NCBI GenBank assembly: GCA_001953115.1
Contig: LSSL01000086.1
Coordinates: 1-59,300 of the forward strand
Source of the DNA: Smittium mucronatum
Lineage: Eukaryota; Kickxellomycota; Harpellomycetes; Harpellales; Legeriomycetaceae
Direction: 5' to 3'
DNA: 59,300 bases
Both the position numbers and the translations under genes were made by a program. Below the pieces are notes generated by a model. That model was not told where the DNA came from. It saw nothing but the letters and a program-made list of their open reading frames with translations, and searched no databases. The number at the start of each line of letters is the position of its first letter. The first letter of the stretch is position 1. Below are positions 33,991 through 47,605 of the stretch, in pieces.

Positions 33991-36900
33991 TTTTATAGAA
34001 CAAGCATTATTTTTTTATTTGAAGCTTGATTACATCATCTTTATGCATTATTTTTTTGTTTTAGTGTTTGCATTTTTATGATTTCGCTTTATTTTCTCTA
34101 TCTTTCTGACTCAATATAACCCGACTCGGGCAATTTAATCTTTTTTAATTAATAATATTTAATTTCAATATATTTAATAATTAATCCTTCTTCGAATAAA
34201 TATAATTTTAAATTTATCTTTCTCATTTTTATAAATAATAATAGGTGTTGATATAATAAAACCTAAAACTATGACTTTATATTTAGTTTTTTTGTTTTTC
34301 TTGGATAAAAATCAATTTTTAATTTTATCACGTGATCATTTTTTCCTATTTTTATTTTAGTAAAAAGAAACCGTTGAGTTTTCTAATAAAATTCTTTAAA
34401 AAAATATACAAAATCGGTAAAATAATTATTGATAATATTCTTTTATTTATTTTATTTTTACTATATTGGGGAATTATAAGGATAAAGTATATCATATTTT
34501 TAATGGATATACATTTAATATTTTAATAAATTTATTTTTAATATCACAAAATTTAATAAGTCAATAAAATTATAATAAATATTTGTAGGCAGCTTGCATT
34601 TTTGAAACAGAAAATAAAAATTATTGAAATAACCCAAAAAATAACTATTAGATAAAATAATATATTATTGAGATTTAATATTATTTTATATATAGTTTGC
34701 GCATCAAATTTGTAACTCAAATCATTAAAACTGAAAAAATATGAAATATAAATTTTTTAATTATTAGTGGGAAATTTTCATATTCGAAAAATTATTATAC
34801 ATGTATAAGAACTGAGTGAAAAAAACCTAAAATCACAAATTTTAACATGAATTAATAAGATGAAGCCTTAGCTATGCAAAATATTTATTAAATTAATATT
34901 ACACATTTCTTCGATATTTAATATAAATTTCTCAATATGAATAAGTATTTAGTTAATGAAATATTTGTACTATTTGTAAAATCGCGCGTGATTTTACAAA
35001 AATAGCCGTATCGACTTTCTATTGAAAGCTTTGGTTTTCTTATAGAATAAGTAAACTCACTTTTTTATAATTGCTTTATTAATTCAATTATTAGGATATT
35101 TTATTTACAAAACATCCCCATTATTATAAAATTAATGTGACTTCGGATTTTTTTTTAAATTTTATTATAAAATGTAAAATTAGTTGAATACTGTGTTCAA
35201 TAAAATAATTTTTTTTTACAAATTTAAGGAAAAAACAAATAGCAGTGGTTTTAATCACAATACATGATTTTTTTTCTGAAAAATTTATGTAAATTTAGAA
35301 ATTTGATGTGAAATTTTCTTTATCAAAGTAGAAAAAAATACGTAAAATAATTAGAAATACCCTAATTGGCAGAAATTTTTTTTCTTAATAAAAATAATTT
35401 GTTATTTCTCAATAAATTTATTTTATTTTAAAAATTAAAAAGTAAGCGGTCCAAAAAAAAATCTGGAAAATTTTATCAATTTACATAGTAATTTTTTGTT
35501 TTTTTCTATTATAAAATCTTCCAAATAACATAAATTAGGGCTATTGGGTTTTTATATAGTATTAGTATACTTTTAAATCTTATATTACTCTCTTCACATA
35601 TTTATTCAAATTTATTTACGTTTAGTTTTTTTTTATTTTTAGAAATTTTTTTAAAAGCGCGGCTAATTCTAAGAAAATATTTAGTCGTAAATATTACTTA
35701 CCTTAGGATATTTTCTCTTTTTTAGTTTTTTCATTAAATGTGTTATATAAAACTTATTGTTTTTTTTTGCGAATTTATTATTTACATGTATTTATTTCCC
35801 CAACGAATATCTTATAATATTTTTATTCGACATTAATAAAAAATTAAAGTCGATTTTGGAACCAAATTTAATTTAATTTTCATATTGTACCCCAAAAAAT
35901 AAAAATTTTATTGGCTTTTTCACTTTTTAATATCATGCTTAATATCCAAAAACTTTTTAAATGTAAAAATTAAGAGAGATCGTAAAAAATCCGAAAAATA
36001 AATAAATACAATTAACATTATTACGATATTAATTCAATTCAAAATCAAAAAAGGGTTTTCTGTATTATTAATTAATATAAATGATCAATGAAAAATATTT
36101 TAATAACTTTAATATCAACTACTCGTAGAAATTTCGAAATTTACCTTATTTATTATCTTTAGTTTTCTTTCAATAAAATCGCAATTTCTTTTACTTATTT
36201 GTAAGTACAATATATTTTTAATTTAAAAAATTGAAATAATCATAGCGCCTCTAATTGAAAAAAAATTCTTTTTTTTTGCAAAATTATCTTAGTAGTTTGA
36301 ATATTCGACTACATTTCCTAATTTTTAATTGTATAAAAATTTTAAAATTCATATAAGTTTTATATTCTGAATTTTTTTACAAAATGAAACACCCTAAATG
36401 CTTAAGTGAAAGTCCATCTTATACATATAAAAATCAATAAATGAAAATTTGACACTTTTTGTATTTTACACGCTTTTAAAATAAATTAAATAATTATTGT
36501 ATATTATTTTTTTTAAGAACAATAATTTTAATGAACTAATCTAGTTAAATAAAGAGTTTTATAGTTTCATCGAAATATTTGACAGGAAATTTTTGGTTTT
36601 GATTTATCAAAAAATTGATATACCATTTAAAAGATCAAAAGAAAAAAAAATCTGTATTAAATTTACTTTTTTTCTTTTCGGTGTATTAAAACATCGCTCT
36701 TAAAAAAATCCTAAAGCTTTCAGAAATGCTAAATCAGATGAATTTTTGTATTAGTTATAAAAAATATCTCTAGAAATATTAGATTAATATATATTTTTTA
36801 CTGAAAATGTAGTGTGGAAAATAGTATATTATAATTTTTTTGAGATTTAATCATTCTTTATAGGTATTAAAATATCAATTCTTAGACTTTATATTTTATA

Positions 36901-39900
36901 ATATTTTAAAAATTCGGGAACTTATTTTTCATTTACTAGAAAAAAATTGAAGTCAGCATCAGCTAAATTTAGATAAAATAAGATATTTTAGCTAAAAAAC
37001 ATTAAATAAAATTTTATTTTACTCCTTTAAGAAAAAAAGAATATTTTCGAAAATGAAAAATATTTTATCAAATATTGTTTAAATTAAAGTTTTTGACTTT
37101 AAAGTAAATATTTCAACGAAGAATTACTACAATTTTTTTTTTCTATTTAGAGAATAATCACAAATAATTAAAAATTAAAAAATTAACACACTAGTGAAAA
37201 AAATATAATATATAGGGATTTTCGGAAAGCTATATTTTCATTAAAAAATAATCATTCTATTTATAAATATTGAGACAGGAAAAATTAATTTGGTCTCAAA
37301 AAGAAACATATGAGAAATTCTTGGTTCTGATTGAACTTTTTAAAAATATTCATGTAATTTTATGTTTGATCTCTCAAAATAAAATTAACGTTATAATGAA
37401 TACTAATAAATACTCGGTACAAAAAAATCGATTAAAAGGAATAAATTTCATATGTGAGAGAAAAAAGGAAAAATTAGGTCAAACAAGATAAAGATAGTGA
37501 TTTATATATGTAATTAAAAAATAGACCCAGGTTTTATCAAGTGGGAAACTTAAAGCTCGAAATCACAGAAATATTGATTTATTTGAGATAGTAAAACACT
37601 TCTATTTGAAATTAGGATATAAATAAGCAATATTTTTTTAATTGTTATAGTAGAGGAATGTTTTTATAATTTTATTAACTAATTTTTAAAAAAATAATAA
37701 CATACAAATGAGATTATTTTTTAAAATAAATTTTTTAGAACTTTGAAATATATTCTACAAATTTCCATGAAAATTTTCATTGATATATATAAAAAATTTA
37801 ACCCATTTTATTCCAAAAATTAATATATATGTATAAGTCTGAAGATAAAAAAATTTTCAAACAAAAAATCTTCATTTAGAATATTATAGTTCTAAATTAA
37901 CTTATAATGATTGATCAAGTGTGCAAATTATTTAATAATTGGCTATTGAGAATTTAGAGAGTAAATTATTTTTTGATAATGGTTTTTAGGGTAAAATCAA
38001 CAAAATAAACTTTTTGAGATATTTTTTTTTTGCTTTTTTAAAGTTTTCAAGTTATCAATAATTTCATTAAACTTATTAAATAAATATAAATAAAATAAAG
38101 TTATGCTTAATGAAATTTAAGGCTATATTGTTAGATTTTGATTGATTAAATGTTTCAAAAAAAATATAAATTTCTAAAAAAAAAAGAGATATGCGTTTCA
38201 TTTCAAAAATAATTAAAATTTATTACTTTTTTTTGACATTTTTAAATTAATAAGAAAACTCTTATTTCAAAATTTATTTCTAATTAGCCTATTAATTAAT
38301 ATGATTCTAATCTTTTTTTTTTCTAATGATAATGCATCATTTGTGACTTATATTATCTAAAAAATATATTTATATAATATTTTTTATTTAATACTTATAT
38401 TTTATTTACTAATGTAATGATAAAGAAGTTAGATGAAAACCTCTTGAAAAAATACACCAAAATTTACAGAATTTTTGTCGTTTATTGGACTGATTATTTT
38501 AATGAAAAATTCTTTTCTATATTAATCGAAAAAAATGACTTATATATATCAAGAAATACTAATTGATGAATATAGGATATTTTAAATTTTTCTAAAAATT
38601 CATAATTGAAAAGAAATTTATATTAGAGCTTTATTCATTTTATAAAAGTCAGAGATTGACATTTCTTGTAATTCATTTTTTCATATTGATTATTTTTTTT
38701 TGTAAAACTTGGAAAAATTATTTTTATTTAATATTGTAGTATTAATAACCCCACTTAACTTTAAATTATAATCGAATAAATATCTTAAGCTTAGATAATA
38801 TTAATTTTAATCAATGGTTTTAAACAAGTAAAAAAATATTAATTATTCGAATTAAATTTATTTTTAATTTCAAAGAATAGATTTTTTTTGTTTAAAGTAT
38901 AAATAAAAATTTAATTTAATAGGGGTTTTTGTTTTATTGTGGGTAATATAAAATTTTATAATAATTAATAAAAGAATCCTTAAATTTTTTAATAAATATA
39001 TAATAAATACAGATAAAATAATCTAAATTTAGAAAAATATTTAGATTATTTTTTGCAAAATATTTAAATTCTTTTATTATTTTATCTTAATTTCATTGTA
39101 ATAACGGCTATCAAACTTTAGCATAATATACACAGATCCTGAGAATTTTTTCAGTTTTTTCCATTAAATAGTAAGCCATAATTAATATTTTTAATTTAAA
39201 TAAATCTTAATTATCATATATTGAGAAAGCTTAAAATTATAACTACTTCAAGATTTATTGCTTTTATGCAATATTTTATTGTCAGAAGGACTTAAAAATT
39301 AATTATACCATTTAAAATCTAAAATCTATAAAATATCTCAGAAACTAAATTTTTAAACAATAGCTAGTAATAACCCCCCCCCCCCTTCAGTATTTAATGT
39401 ATTGGGATAGATTTTTTTGATAAAGATGTTTTTCTATAGTAATTTTCTTAATTTTAATATTTTTTAAGGGAGTATCTAAATAGTGGTTAAACTTATTGTT
39501 ATTATTTTTTTTGCTTAATTTTTACGCTTAGTACTAACAACTTATGAGTATTTTGATAATAAAAAAATTTGAGCTAAAGTTTTTTTATATAATAAAAATA
39601 TCTTATACACCCAAATTTGAATATTTTAATTATAAAAATTTTTAGACATATTTATTTATACTCAAAAATATAAATAAATATTCGAGATTTGATTTTATTT
39701 ATTTCTCACAAATAAAAATAAAAATATTGGTAATAAGCTTAAAAAATATGCTTAATTCTCGTATATGATTGATTTTGTATAAAAATAGCTTTTTTAAAAC
39801 GAATTTTATTCAAATTTGAATATTTTTAAAATTGATAGTTAATTTTATTGATCCTTTCTTAGTAAATGTACTAAGACTCAGCTGGTTTAAATATTTTTTT

Positions 39901-42900
39901 CAACTCTTGTTTTCTAATTTCTTTATTTTATACTTTGAAAGACTTTATATAAAAATTTACGAAAAATCGAAAAAAAAAAATTTTTATTTAAAAATAATAA
40001 TAAAATATGTAAATTTTTTTTTTTAATCCTTCGGATACATTTAAAAATTTAATTATTTACATAAAAAAATAAAATCATAACAATACTAAGCAAAGGCGCA
40101 TTATTTTTTCTTATTGTGATTTTTTTATTTTTTAAGAGGGATTATTTCATGAAAAAAAAAAAAGACTGAAAAAAAAATTAATATAATTTAGGGAAAAATA
40201 TTCTTTTATTATGTTTGTTTCCTAGCATTTATGTACCTGTTTTTTTTTGAGAAATTATATTTATTTTAATTTTTTTTTGGTAATTTCAAAAAATATTCCA
40301 TCATTATTTGCAGAAAATAAAGCTGAAATAACTTCTTTTTCAAAAAAATAATTTTTTATATACTTTATGGGGTGAATTTGAATTATTTATCTTATAATTT
40401 ATTTTGGAGCTGTGATATTTAAAATGAAAAGTAGTAATTTTAAATTATTGAACGCAATTAATTATTTTTTAATAAGGCTGAGTTATATTAATAAGTCACA
40501 AAGAAAATTTTTCAACTTAATAATTTGAAAAAAAAAAGATAAAATTATCTTCTTAAATACAATAAATTTTTTCTAGTAAGAAAAACCTAAAACTTAGAGT
40601 ATATAATGTTTTTTTAATTGCTTGTATTAATTTTTTTTGTAAATAGAACTCATTTTTTACTTAAAGTTAAATTGGGTTATTGTTAAGAAAAAAATATACT
40701 GACAATCTTATATTTCCTTTAGTTTTTTTTTTATTTATAATCCAATGTAAACTTAGCTTGTAAAAATGTGTTTAAGAAATTAAATATATTTTTTATTATC
40801 TATTTAGAGTATTTTTTAAATATATTCTATTAATTTTTTTTGCTAAATTATAAAAAAATTAATAATAATAAAATGTGATATATACTTCAATGAAGTTTTC
40901 TAGAATTAAAAATGATAAATTAACACGGTTTATAATCAATATTAATTTTTTGAAATAGCTAAAATTTATAAAAATTGACTGTCTATAAGATAATTAATAC
41001 TAATTTAAACTATGAAAAAATTTCATAAAACGATGATAATATAAATCTGAAATAAAAATTTATCTATCCGATAGTACTTCAATTTATTACTTAAAAATTA
41101 TTAATTATTTCATTTTAACCTTTTTTAAAACAGTTTTAATAACCACCAATTTTTTCTAATTTTTATTTTTTTGTATTTTTATATTTTTAAAGCGATTAAA
41201 ACCCTTTTTTTTATTTTCTGGTTTAAATTTAATATTATTTAAATACCAGCTTCTAACATCATATAATATAGAAGAAAATAGCATTTTAATACTATTAAGT
41301 ATTTATTAACAACTAAAATCGAAGTATGAATCAATTTAAATTTAAAATATAGTGGTTTATTTATATTAATAAAACTTTAAATAAATCTAAGAAAGATTTA
41401 GAAAATAGATATTTCGTACATTTTTTTCCCCCAAAATATTCGTAATTTTATTTTTTTGAAAAATGTTCAAGGTTTAAAATTTTGAGAAATAAAAACCATA
41501 AGTTTTTTAAAAAAAAGATATTATATTTATAATATTTAGATAGTTTATTCTATTATGTTATTCCAAATTATAAATATAGATTATATCTATCCATATATTT
41601 TGTAAACAATAATATTAATTTTGTATTTTAAAATTATTTTTATTTATTTATTATTAATATTATTGTAAGTGAAACCCAGATACTTTGTAATAAAAAAATG
41701 TCGATTATTTTACTAAAAATACAAATAAAATTGAAACTCTAAAGTATTTTTTTTTAATTGGGTCTAATTTTAGTAAAGATAAAAAGTGTTTTATTTTTAT
41801 TGATATTTCTTCTTTAAGAATAGTTTGTTTTAATTTTTCTTAGAAACTTTTTATATTAAGAGTTTATATAGTCAATATAAATATATATATACTATAAGAT
41901 AAACCATTATTTTCCCGATTTTTGTACTATTTTCGAGATTTTTTAGATTTTTTTAAAGAAAAGTATTATATTTGGGCTAAAAAAATGAAAATAAAATGAA
42001 AAATGAGATTTAAAATCTAGAATTTTTCTATTATTGAATAAGATACATTTATCAAAAAAGTATTTGATGATAAACTAATGATTTAAATTATCTATTTTAC
42101 ACACGTATTACCATTTAATTGGTAAAATTAATCTTTTAGGTGCCATGAAACCATTTCAATACGTCTTCATTAAAACTTTTTGTATTTTTAATTAAAAATT
42201 ACTGAGATTCAATTTTTGGATAGAAAAGATTTTATAATTTTTTTATTAAGTATTTTTTTTAGGAAACACGCTTATGGTTGGTTTTGATTCTGCATTAAAA
42301 TTTCATTTTATTTTTATTAATTTTGTTGTGAAAATATGGGGAGAGAGGATTATAGGATAAGTCTTTATCGTATTTTTAAGAATGATTATAGAATGATAGT
42401 AAAATTAAAAATTATTCGTTGATTTTTCTTTTAAAAATATTAATTTTATTTATGGTATATAATTTTTAAATTAATTTTATAATAATTATTTATATTTAAT
42501 ATAACGATAATTTTCATTGTGCTACATTCATGTCTTTTTTTAAATAATTTCTCGTAAGATAAATCCTCAAATTATTCCATTTTTCAAAAAAAAATTACTG
42601 TTTTTTTACTATTCAAGTACATATTCGAGAGAATTTTATCTCAAAATTAAAGTTCCAAATTTAATATTAATCATATAATTATTATTTAGTTTTGAGTAAA
42701 ATTTGGCAGCCCTAACTCCCTATCTTTCAGCCTCGAAAATATTCATTTATATATCTAAAAAATATGATCTTGTTTCGATGTTACCATATTCAGTTATAAA
42801 ATTGTTTATTTAAAAAATAAAAATGTTTTAATGAATTTTTATATAAAATCTAAATCTAGTATTTTCTCCTACAATCTCGACAAGAGGTAATAAACCTAAG

Positions 42901-44246
42901 GGGCTTTTTTCATGTGTTATATCTAAATTACATTTTGGTTTTTTGGAGATATTACGATTTCAAAAAAGCTAATATTATAGTATTTTTTTTATAATTTTTT
43001 TTTAGTATATATAAGTAAATTTTTGAAATAAATCATTCCACAAATGTTATTTTAATATTTTTATAAACTACTGCTATATATATAATGCTATTTTATTAAA
43101 GATTATGATAATTTATACATCATCCATTTTTGCTTAAAATTATTCATGTGTCATTTGGGGCATTAATATATATGTGAAATTATTATTATATCTCTGTAAA
43201 ATTGGGATATATAATTTTTCTCTTATATTAATAGGAGAGAAAAATATTATTTACAAAGATTATAAATACGAGCAATTTTTTATATCCTAATAATGGATAA
43301 AATGGAGTAATAAAAAGAACATTTTATCTAAAAAAGAATTGAAAAAAAATTTCTGAAGATAAAAATTTATATTTAATTTAATAAATATGGGAGATTTTCT
43401 TTGATAGTTGACACTTTGCTACTAAATTTTTACTACTTTCTTAATTTGGAAATATGATGCTAAGATAAAAAATAGAGTTATTGGGTAATTCAAAATTTGA
43501 ACTTTAGAGTATAATTTTATATTTTTAATATCTGAAATATTATTAGAGCCATTATGTTTTTCTATTTTTATTGGTCTAGTTTTAAATAAATCCAAGTGTA
43601 GCCGTAGTTTAAAATAATAAAAAAGAGACCGAACTTCAAAAGAATCTCCCACATAATATGTTGAATTTTTTATTACACCATGTGTTTTACTCATAGAAAT
43701 TTATTATTTTTCCCTTTAATAAATTTACTGTATTTTAAAGACATGTTTTTTATTCTTTTTATTCTTTCCAAGCCCAAAATAATGCATTAATCATATTTTA
43801 ATTGAGCAAATATCTCAATTGTTCCATTATATTGATTTTTAAAATAATAAAAATGTATTATGATTTAAATTTTAACATCATATAAAGAATTGATGGGTTG
43901 AGTTGTATCATTCTTCCTTGGAAGGGTTAAAGCACTAGAATTTACAATTAAATATAATATGAAATTTAAATTATGAAAATTACCACGACTTTTAAAACCA
44001 TTCACATTTATTAAGATAAATGAGCATAAAAATAATTTACCTATAAAAATTTACATAAAAAGGCGTAATGGTGTGTCATATAGTCTCCCGTTAAAACTTT
44101 AATAAAAAAATGTTATTATAAGTTCTAATTTTGGATAAAATATTTTTTTTAAAAAAAAGCCCCAAAAATTTGTTCAAAAAGTACAATTCAAATTTGTAAA
44201 ACATTTTTTTACTTGGGTTTTCCGGTAAAGTAAAATAATTTATATA
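33991..44246. other. AT-rich desert, nothing firm recognised
   Basis: Extremely AT-rich with a 12-base C run at 39374-39385. Frames at 34332, 37270 and 39832 (+) are short and made of AT-codon residues. A minus-strand frame at 43422-43694 (90 codons) has a more mixed composition but no recognised motif. I see no RNA gene. Confidence 0.6.
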
Positions 44247-44337
44247 CTATTGAATAAATCGAAAAAATGTAAAAATTGAAATATTTAATTTACGCAAATA
44301 AAAGTGGGGCACAAGTTTGGGTCCTGAAAGAGCTAAG
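44247..44337. mobile_element. Degenerate half of the piggyBac-like MITE
   Basis: The segment from ATACTATTGAATAAATC to GTTTGGGTCCTGAAAGAGCT aligns with 17567-17663 of the intact MITE, including the CAAATA, GGCA(C/T)A and TTTGGG(T/C)CC words. The right TTAA is changed to CTAA and the left half is not convincingly recognisable. Confidence 0.5.
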
Positions 44338-44515
44338 ATATTTTGAGTAATAAGGCTAAATCAGATCTTAGTTTATCACGAAGGAGTTTTTAATTTTTAT
44401 CAATTTTATTGATTGATTATTATTCGTCGAAATAAGCACTAATCTCGAGCAGACTATGAAATTGAATATTTTTTACAAAAAGGCCTGCAGTTATATTTAA
44501 AATCCATTATATCTC

Positions 44516-44685
44516 AGAGAGGAGATATATTTAGTGTTACCATCTTTATTGGATAAAATAAACCGAAATTACAAATAAAAGAAAAAATATTCTTTAAAAT
44601 TTTTTAAAAGTTAATTTTTTTTTTCCTAGCATAAATACTTTAAAGTACCATTATGATATCCTTATCATCTTTTCTTTCTCAAAGG
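44516..44685. repeat. DIRS left inverted terminal repeat
   Basis: From AGAGAGGAGATATATTTAG through ACCATCTTTATTGGATAA and AAAGTACCATTATGATATCC to a CAAAGG word, it is the inverted copy of 48726-48892, with few differences over about 170 bp. Confidence 0.92.
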
Positions 44686-44732
44686 TACTCTAGCAGTTTA
44701 AAAAAAGATGACACTAATATTAAAGTATTAAA

Positions 44733-45566
44733 ATGAATCAGGACAACCTCATCAACTTAATCGGTGACCTAGCCGAACAAGCCAGACTGCTTAGAATGGA
44801 GATACACGGAAACCCAAAAAGCAGTCAAGCTACTAAAAAGGTAAGAAAACAATACCCCTCAAACGGAGTTGCCACACATTGCCCCTAGAGCGCCAGTTGC
44901 CGACCTTATTTTCTTTCCCGAATTGTCTGAAGCAAATCCGCTTGCGGAAGAGGACTTCTTTCGCAATCCGTTAACTGAAGAAGAACGTAAGGGCGTGCTG
45001 TATAGCTGCCCAAAAAGCAATTTTATGCACTACTTACCACCGGCGTTGAACGACACAGCTTCAACAGCAGTGAAGAAAGTTGATACTACCTTGTATGGTA
45101 TTTGATCAACTTTGGCTAATATCACGAGGCCTATAGATTTCTACATCTATAAAAAAGTGCAAAACAATCCGGAAGGGGATCACTCAGAAGACCCCAATAT
45201 TAAATTTGCCTTAGAGATGAGGCTGCTACTTGCCGATGCAGCATCCGGGATTACTCAATCAAGACGAGATTTAGTATACAATACTATGGAACTACCAGGA
45301 AATTTTCCAAAGTTCAACGAGGAGCAAGACGATTCACTATTTAATAGTGAAGAGTTTAACGCGATAGTCGAGGCCAATAGAAAAGCAAGAAAGCGTCCAG
45401 TTAGATCAAAAGGCCCCTTTCTTCAGCGCCAACAGGTTGCGAGTGCATCGCCCCTACAACGGCGCAAAATCAACAAGCTGCCCCAACTGTCCCATCCAGC
45501 CAATCGTATAATGGCAATAAAGGACAAAATTTTCGGCCAGGAAGGAAAAAAAAGGTTTCCCAATAG
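44733..45566 (+). pseudogene. DIRS gag-like gene, broken
   Basis: This is the first gene of the element, in the position of the DIRS ORF1/gag that packages the RNA. The ATG at 44733 opens a frame beginning MNQDNLINLIGDLAEQ. Coding potential then moves to another frame near 44840-44865 (a residue run with RAPVADLIFFPELSEANPL). A TGA interrupts it at 45103-45105, and it continues in the same frame to about 45415. It then shifts again to a Gln/Pro/Asn-rich end (NGNKGQNFRPGRKKK) and stops at 45564-45566. At least two frameshifts and one stop are present. The end overlaps the start of the reverse transcriptase frame, as is usual in DIRS elements. Confidence 0.75.
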
Positions 45567-47605
45567 AATTGGTAAACTCTTTAACCGTTGGAGGTCGCCT
45601 ATCAGTTTTTCGGGCGGCATGGTCAAAATTGACCGACAACCAATGGGTCAAAAAGGTTTTTTCGGAAGGTTTTCAAATTCCATTCAATCAATTATCAGAA
45701 AACCAGACAACTCTTACCCGCGCTTCCCCGCACCAACTCTTTCCCGCACTACCCCGCAAAATCTCTCCTGTGGCGCTCTCGTCGGCCGGGCCTTCGGCTC
45801 AACTAATGCGTGCTCCGCTGGCGCACAATTTTTCCCTTCGGGAAAAATTGCCCCCGCAATACGTGCGGGGCTTCGGACCAACGTTAACTATACATCCTCA
45901 TCGTTACAAAAGAAAGGTGCTCAAAGTAGAAAGCGATTTGATAACAACAGAAGTAGCCGCACTATTATCAAAGCACGCGATAGAGAAAGTAAAAAAGCTA
46001 ATTCCTGGTTTTTACAGTCACTTATTCACAATCCCAAAAAATACTGGGGAATTAAGACCAGTACTAGACTTGCGAAAATTAAACAAACACGTTCAACAAC
46101 AACATTTCAAAATGAAATCATTGACAGCGATATGCAAGATGATATCGAGGAAAGATTATATGACATCAATAGATTTACAAGATGCGTTACTACATATTCT
46201 TATTCACGAGAAATGCAGGAAATACCCGAGATTCCTATGGAATGGGAAAACATTCCAGTTCAAAGTGCTTTTTTTCGGTCTTTCTCTCAGCCCTTTAGTC
46301 TTTACCAAGATAATGCGCCCGATAATAACTTGGGCACGAGCCTTGGGAATAAAGATTGCGTCCTATTTGGACAACATCATAATATTGGGGGAAAGCCAAC
46401 TAATATTCCAGGAGAAAACCAATACAGTGCTATCAAAGCTCAAAGAACTAGGATTTCTGATCAAGGACTCAAAATCATCTCTTTTACCAAAACAGATCAT
46501 CAAACACCTGGGAATGCTTATCAACTCCAGGCTGATGACTCTGAAAGTTCTAGCAGAAAAGGTTTGAGACTTGAGAATGGAGGCATCCAAATTGATAACC
46601 AAGGGGAAAACTATGCTAAGAGGGCTAGCTTCATTCATTGGGAAGTCACAAGCAATGGCTGTAGCACTACTCCCAGGATGCCTAATGCTGAGGAGATTGT
46701 TGGAACTGAAAAACAATCACTTGTCAAAAACATTAGATTTTAATTCTCAAGTGTCAATAAAGGAAAATTCACCGCAGAATCTGACTTGGTGGAGAGATTA
46801 ACTACGTCAATGGAATGGTCTCTCATTCATTCCAGAAGCTCCTGAATTAGAAATTTTTACCAATGCAAGCGACACTGCATGGGGGATAGTTTTGGGATCC
46901 CAATCCTACTCAGGACTGTGGACTCCATCAGAGACATCCTTCCATATAAACGAAAAAGAGTTATTAGTGATATCAAAGGAGCTATGTCTTAAGAGTGTTG
47001 TGGGGAAATCTGTCTCGATCTATTCAGACAACACCACGTCAATTTCGTACATCAAAAAACATGGAGGTACTAATTCTCAAAGATTATTAAATCTTTCAGA
47101 ACAAATATGGTTACACTGTCTCAAAACAGGTACCCGACCCCAAATGATGTATTTCCATACATACCTCAATCATGCAGATGCGCCAAGCAGACTAACTGCA
47201 CAAACGGAATGAAGAATTTCAAGGTTATTTTTCAACCAAATATCCTTGAAGTTTGGAAATCACGACGTAGATCTATTTGCCTGCGAGAAAAACGCATACC
47301 TAACAAATTAATACAGCTGATATCAAGACAAAAAGGCAATAGGAATCAATGCACTATTGCACAACTGGACTCATTGGAACAACCCATACTGTTGTCCACC
47401 GTGGAATCTGATTCCGCAAGTAATACAGAAGATCCGCAGAGAGAAACTGACTCTAACTTTGATAACGCCAATGTGGACTTCTGCAATATTGTATTCAGAT
47501 CTGATAAAGTTAATGACCAATCAGTCAATATTATTGCATGCAACAGAAATAATTCCGGACCCAAAAAGCGGAAAATCGCCACTATCAGACAACAAGAAAT
47601 GGTGA
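45549..47605 (+). pseudogene. DIRS reverse transcriptase, RNase H and methyltransferase-like polyprotein, broken
   Basis: One frame carries three domains in order. The reverse transcriptase starts around VNSLTVGGRL, with ELRPVLDLRKLN and SIDLQDALLHI motifs, and its catalytic box reads YLDN instead of the usual YxDD. RNase H follows (IFTNASDTAWG, then IYSDNTTSISYI and KHGGTNSQ). The DIRS DNA-N6-adenine-methyltransferase-like segment comes last (DVDLFACEKN, then CPPWNLIPQVIQKI). In-frame stops occur at 46565-46567, 46799-46801, 47210-47212, 47309-47311 and 47318-47320. The minus and other-frame open stretches over this region are shadows. The lost Asp in the polymerase box alone would be expected to abolish activity. 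Confidence 0.88.

Noticed and set aside
43918..43936. GGAAGGGTTAAAGC resembling the right end of the MITE
   Set aside because: The match is too short and no left end or interior is present.
45567..46743. Long plus-strand frame continuing from gag through the reverse transcriptase region
   Set aside because: Beyond the gag part it overlaps the recognisable reverse transcriptase in another frame and has no domain of its own.
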